A stretch of DNA of 64,000 bases from Zhengitettix transpicula (taxonomy: Eukaryota > Arthropoda > Insecta > Orthoptera > Tetrigidae): NCBI GenBank assembly GCA_037074705.1, contig CM073591.1, forward strand, positions 73,452,532 through 73,516,531, given 5' to 3'. The notes under the pieces were generated by a model. That model had not been told where the DNA came from. It did not search any database and was given only the letters and a program-made list of their open reading frames with translations. The translations under genes were made by a program, and so were the position numbers. The first letter of the stretch is position 1; every line of letters starts with the position of its first letter. Shown in pieces: positions 61,230 through 64,000 of this stretch.

Positions 61230-61415
61230 TTCAGGAAGTCCGCAGCCGGTGCATGGATGGTGTAACACTCCTTCTTGAAGAAGGAGGCTGAATGCCTTTG
61301 AAAATTTGAAGAACAACCTTCAGTTCCTTATGGCTACACCGCACTTCACTTTCAGGTAAGCCACAACCTCTCTCTTTCCTTTCCATACCAATATTGAAAT
61401 TATACATATACATAC

Positions 61416-61478
<63 letters not shown>

Positions 61479-61723
61479 AGGCGTCTGTGTACTAAGCAGA
61501 ATATGTGGGTTCAAGTCCCGCCTGGGTCAAATATTTTCAGTCTTTCCTTCTTCTTCCATCCTTCTCTCTGCTTTGAACATATGCTTTTCTATGTGCGTAA
61601 TTCTTCGCCCGAGCATATGAATTCACATAAAGCGCAATCCTCCTATTTCTCCTATTTATTTCTATCCTTTCTCACTATCCAAGTTTGAATGTGAATTAGT
61701 TCCTTAATGGATTCTCCTAATGT

Positions 61724-61779
<56 letters not shown>

Positions 61780-62276
61780 TGATGATTTGTATTGATTAAC
61801 AAGCTATATCGACATACCTTCTAGGTTTTTCATCAGTAACTGCCTTGTTTGGATAACTTGGTGAAATGATGTGGAAAAGTAACCGTTCTCCAAATGGTTG
61901 AGCTTTTCTCCAATTTTCAAGGATCAAGTTTCCTGAAATTCCAGACAGCATCCTGAATTCTGACATCTGAGGAAGAAAATGGGTTTTATTTCTAATTATT
62001 ATAAATTCCTATTCTTAAGTTGATTTGCAAATTTGTCCTTCTTGATCTTACCTGCCTTTTTGAAATTGGGAGAAGAGTGTGATACAACATCCAAAGGACT
62101 GCATGAGAACAAGATTCAGTACTCATAGAGCCCCAATATAACAAGTAATCTGTTGAAAATGCTGGAGCTAAATTTGATAATGCAATAGGTTTAATACGAC
62201 AACTATGACAAGATTGACGTATTTGAGATAAAGCTTCTATTATATCTCCCAAATTCTGGTTATCTTCATTTTCTAT
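56734..62276 (-). CDS. Alpha-carbonic-anhydrase-like protein with ~800-residue C-terminal tail, 5' end missing
   Basis: Three - strand exons join in phase: 62276-62052 (75 codons), 61966-61818 (49 codons plus 2 bases) and 59125-56734 (1 base plus 796 codons and TAA). The first two encode the C-terminal half of an alpha-carbonic anhydrase: IIEALSQIR, LLYWGSMSTESC, VLWMLYHTLLPISKRQ, then MSEFRML, NWRKAQPFGERLLF. The family box 'GSLTTPP' is GSMSTES, so Thr199 is Ser and both prolines are lost. The zinc-histidine exons lie outside the window, so catalysis cannot be judged. The last exon is Asn/Lys/Ser-rich, hydrophilic and unrecognised. Carbonic anhydrases usually end soon after this domain. It is convergent with the myosin gene. 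Confidence 0.85.
60640..60990 (+). repeat. SINE copy, best tRNA-like head
   Basis: The head at about 60835-60905 has 'cagtggtcaagatggttaag' and 'gggttcaaatcctgcctg', A- and B-box-like. The body has 'tttcagtctttccttcttct'. A related truncated element precedes it at 60640-60780. Confidence 0.8.
60990..61026. repeat. (TA)n tract
   Basis: TA run ending the SINE. Confidence 0.95.
61045..61170. repeat. Minimal palindromic foldback, family A
   Basis: Arms 'attggtatggaaaggataga' and its inverse 'tctatcctttccatacca' enclose 'tttcaggtaagccacaacc'. It is the smallest derivative, under 130 bp. Confidence 0.82.
61167..61228. repeat. (TA)n tract
   Basis: About 60 bp of TA between two family A copies. 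Confidence 0.95.
61228..61410. repeat. Foldback family A, right arm
   Basis: 'tcaggaagtccgcagccggt', 'gtgtaacactccttcttgaa', 'cacttcactttcaggtaagc' and 'tttcctttccataccaatat'. Confidence 0.85.
61416..61475. repeat. (TA)n tract
   Basis: TA run with a few CA/GT interruptions at the start. Confidence 0.95.
61476..61776 (+). repeat. Truncated SINE copy and (TA)n tract
   Basis: It starts inside the tRNA-like head ('gttaaggcgtctgtgtacta'), keeps 'gggttcaagtcccgcctggg', and ends with a TA run at 61730-61776, just upstream of the CA-like exon 2 donor. Confidence 0.8.
61818..61966 (-). CDS. CA-like exon 2 (domain end)
   Basis: Bounded on the - strand by 'cctcag' and 'gtatgt'. It encodes MSEFRMLSGISGNLILENWR then KAQPFGERLLFHII and KAVTDEKPR. 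It matches the family ending 'FR.L......NWRP.QPL..R'. It ends in phase 2 (AG), fitting the T that begins the next exon (Ser). Confidence 0.9.
62052..62276 (-). CDS. CA-like exon 1 in window (domain core)
   Basis: Bounded on the - strand by 'gatttcag' and 'gtaaga'. It encodes IENEDNQNLGDIIEALSQIR, then QSCHSCRIKPIALSNLAPAF, LLYWGSMSTESCSHAVLW and HTLLPISKRQ. It corresponds to the family segment from 'L...L..I' through 'Y.GSLTTPPC.E.V.W' to 'IS..Q'. The pair CHSC is unusual for the family. Confidence 0.88.
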
Positions 62277-62419
62277 CTGAAATCAAAAGTTTAAGTAGAT
62301 ATGAACAAAACAAAAAATAGTGTAAATTATCAAATTGCAAATCTCTGACACATTTCTATTTTGAGACTATTTTATTTCTTCTGAAATAAAATTGAAAATG
62401 AGTATGTAATGGAGCCAAT

Positions 62420-63600
62420 TTAAAATTACAAAGGTCCTGAGTTCTGAGTGTTTGTTGGGGCATGTTCGTTTATTTGCCAGAGCTAAAAGTGGAACTAGGC
62501 TCACTTAAGTTCTACTGAACTGGGCTTAGGAATTCTTGGAAGGAGTCTGGCTTTTTCTTTGTCTTGGAAGAAACAACTGCGTGGGAAAATAGAGGTAAGT
62601 TTCTGAGATGGAAGGGAAAAGCGAGGTTTCGAGAGTGGAAACTTGGGATCAAAGATCAATTGTGTTTTTGCATCGTGAGAGAGGAGTTTTTTTGCATTGA
62701 AAAAGAGAGTTAGTTTTCTTTGAGTTGTGAGGGAATCCAGGATTGCACACAAAATCTATCCAATAAGAGTATCTTCTCAACTCTTGATTTGGCTTGTGCT
62801 TCTCACCAAATTCTGGTACACCCCAAAGACATACCCAAAACAGCCATCACCACCCCATTTGGGGTGTTTGTTCGGCATGGAGGAGTTAAGAAAACCCTTA
62901 CAACCACATTACGATGGACCCTATACTATCATCGAACGTTCTCCGAAACATTTTACCCTGCTGATCAACTACAAGCAGGTGGCAGTTAGCATAGATCGTT
63001 TAAAACCTTGCTTCTTTTTGAAGGAAAACGCCACACTAAGAGTTCCAGACTATGTACCAGCACCACCCTCCTACAGACTGTTCCAGGCACTACTCGATCT
63101 GGGAGACGAGTTTGCTTCAATCCCAGATACCTGTGACTCTTCGTACCTCCGTACTGAGGGGACAGTACTGTGGCGGAGCAAGAAATGATCGATTCCTCGA
63201 AACCGTCGATGACACCTGGCAACACCGGACCGAGAGCCGACAATAAGAAAGAAACCGAAACAAACAATTATTGCGGGACAGTTGAAGTGTAGAGACGCCA
63301 GAGGAACTATCTCAATTTTATATCCTTGTATTCCTCGTTTATAATTCGTCATTAAAATTATGTATTAGAGTTGTAACCGTGTGTGGTTTACGTTCCCATG
63401 GGTCCACTGGAGTAGTCGTTTTACGAAGGCACAAATCCGGCTTACACCCAATGATAACATCGACCACATGTTTCATTCACGAAACCCCTGCCTTCAAATG
63501 TTTCTATGGATACGCTCAAAGACATATATATCTCTTTGGATACGCTAGTGGTTGCTTTTGTTCACTAACAATTGATATTTAATACAGAAAATATATTTTA
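62420..63600 (+). mobile_element. LTR retrotransposon (Ty3/Gypsy-like) with a large internal deletion
   Basis: At about 62770-62870 one + frame reads STLDLACASHQILVHP and DIPKTAITTPFGVF, the RT block 'K.DL..AYHQI.V...D..KTA..TPFG.FE'. Directly after it another frame reads LRKPLQPHYDGPYTIIERSP, then INYKQVAVSIDRLKPCF, the integrase C-terminus of such elements. RT, RNase H and integrase cores between them are missing, so a deletion fused the two. The downstream part (63190-63600) is probably LTR. It lies near the 5' side of the CA-like gene. Confidence 0.8.
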
Positions 63601-63662
63601 AGAATTCTATATTATATACTTATATATTTTAAACTGATCATCTATTGATCATTCAATTTCAG

Positions 63663-63761
63663 TTATGGAGAACATTTGATATGACAAATCAAAACTTACA
63701 GGAAAAATTAGTGTCATCAGGACAAATATTAGAAAATGTTGACTTTTGGAGGATTGTTTAA
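63663..63761 (+). CDS. Possible terminal exon of an unknown + strand gene (weak)
   Basis: After 'tcaatttcag' an in-frame stretch of 32 codons reads LWRTFDMTNQNLQEKLVSSG then QILENVDFWRIV and stops. A helix-like composition follows a good acceptor, but no family is recognised and no partner exon was found. It may be chance. Confidence 0.2.
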   Translation, partial: LWRTFDMTNQNLQEKLVSSGQILENVDFWRIV

Positions 63762-64000
63762 TGGTTTTACATTGTTGGAATTAGCCTAGTAGGTGACAAG
63801 ACAGAAATTAGTAGTTGTGAAATTTAAATAACTGTATGAAATACTTTTATATTCATGTTAGCAAACTTATTCGTCCACAATCTGCCATGACTTCAAAGCA
63901 TTGTGTGAGTTTGTAAACTTTTTGAAGGTGTCAACCAATTTATTTAAATCCAGTTTTGGACAAAAAGATTTTATTTGAATTTGAATAGTATTTGGAAATT

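Larger units (their letters stand above)
59126..61817. other. Intron of the CA-like gene, repeat-rich at its 5' side
   Basis: 59126-60630 is AT-rich with nothing recognised. From 60640 onward it is made of SINEs, foldbacks and TA tracts, listed separately. Confidence 0.5.

Overview
This is AT-rich animal nuclear DNA with long introns, GT-AG splice junctions, many (TA)n tracts and a dense load of transposons: mariner, Tigger/pogo, PIF/Harbinger, Penelope-like, Jockey/CR1-type LINEs, LTR elements and a tRNA-derived SINE. Protein similarity and repeat types suggest an arthropod, most likely an insect. I cannot name the species. Most short open frames are repeats or chance.

Two host genes are supported. 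The first, on the + strand, is a class I unconventional myosin of the Myo1b/Myo95E type. I rebuilt 21 exons between 4437 and 45187 from phase-matched splice junctions. They run from just before the P-loop through switch I, switch II, the converter and the IQ neck to the tail (TH1) domain and its stop at 45185-45187. About 100 N-terminal residues lie upstream of the window or were not recognised. Extra exon-like pieces at 17483-17641, 35050-35109 and 47153-47261 raise questions about isoforms or decay.

The second gene, on the - strand (62276 down to 56734), points tail-to-tail at the myosin. Its three visible exons encode the C-terminal half of an alpha-carbonic-anhydrase-like domain with altered active-site residues. 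They splice in phase into a roughly 800-residue Asn/Lys-rich tail that I do not recognise. Its 5' exons lie beyond the window.

Layout: 1-4436 holds Tigger remnants and a GC-richer repeat. From 4437 to 15376 lie the GC-rich 5' myosin exons, with introns containing Penelope, mariner and nested Harbinger/LINE remnants. From 15377 to 45187 the exons are AT-rich and the introns carry LINE, SINE, LTR and many palindromic foldback repeats. From 45188 to 56733 lie a Penelope remnant, foldbacks, a second palindrome and a reverse-strand LINE. From 56734 to 62276 is the carbonic-anhydrase-like gene with SINEs in its intron. From 62420 to 63600 is a deleted LTR-retrotransposon fragment.

The most unusual features are: the CA-like domain with its giant tail; a dispersed foldback family whose arms carry consensus 5' splice sites (CAGGTAAG / CTTACCTG); a Penelope-type palindrome with a hammerhead-ribozyme-like core; and a duplicated, diverged myosin exon.
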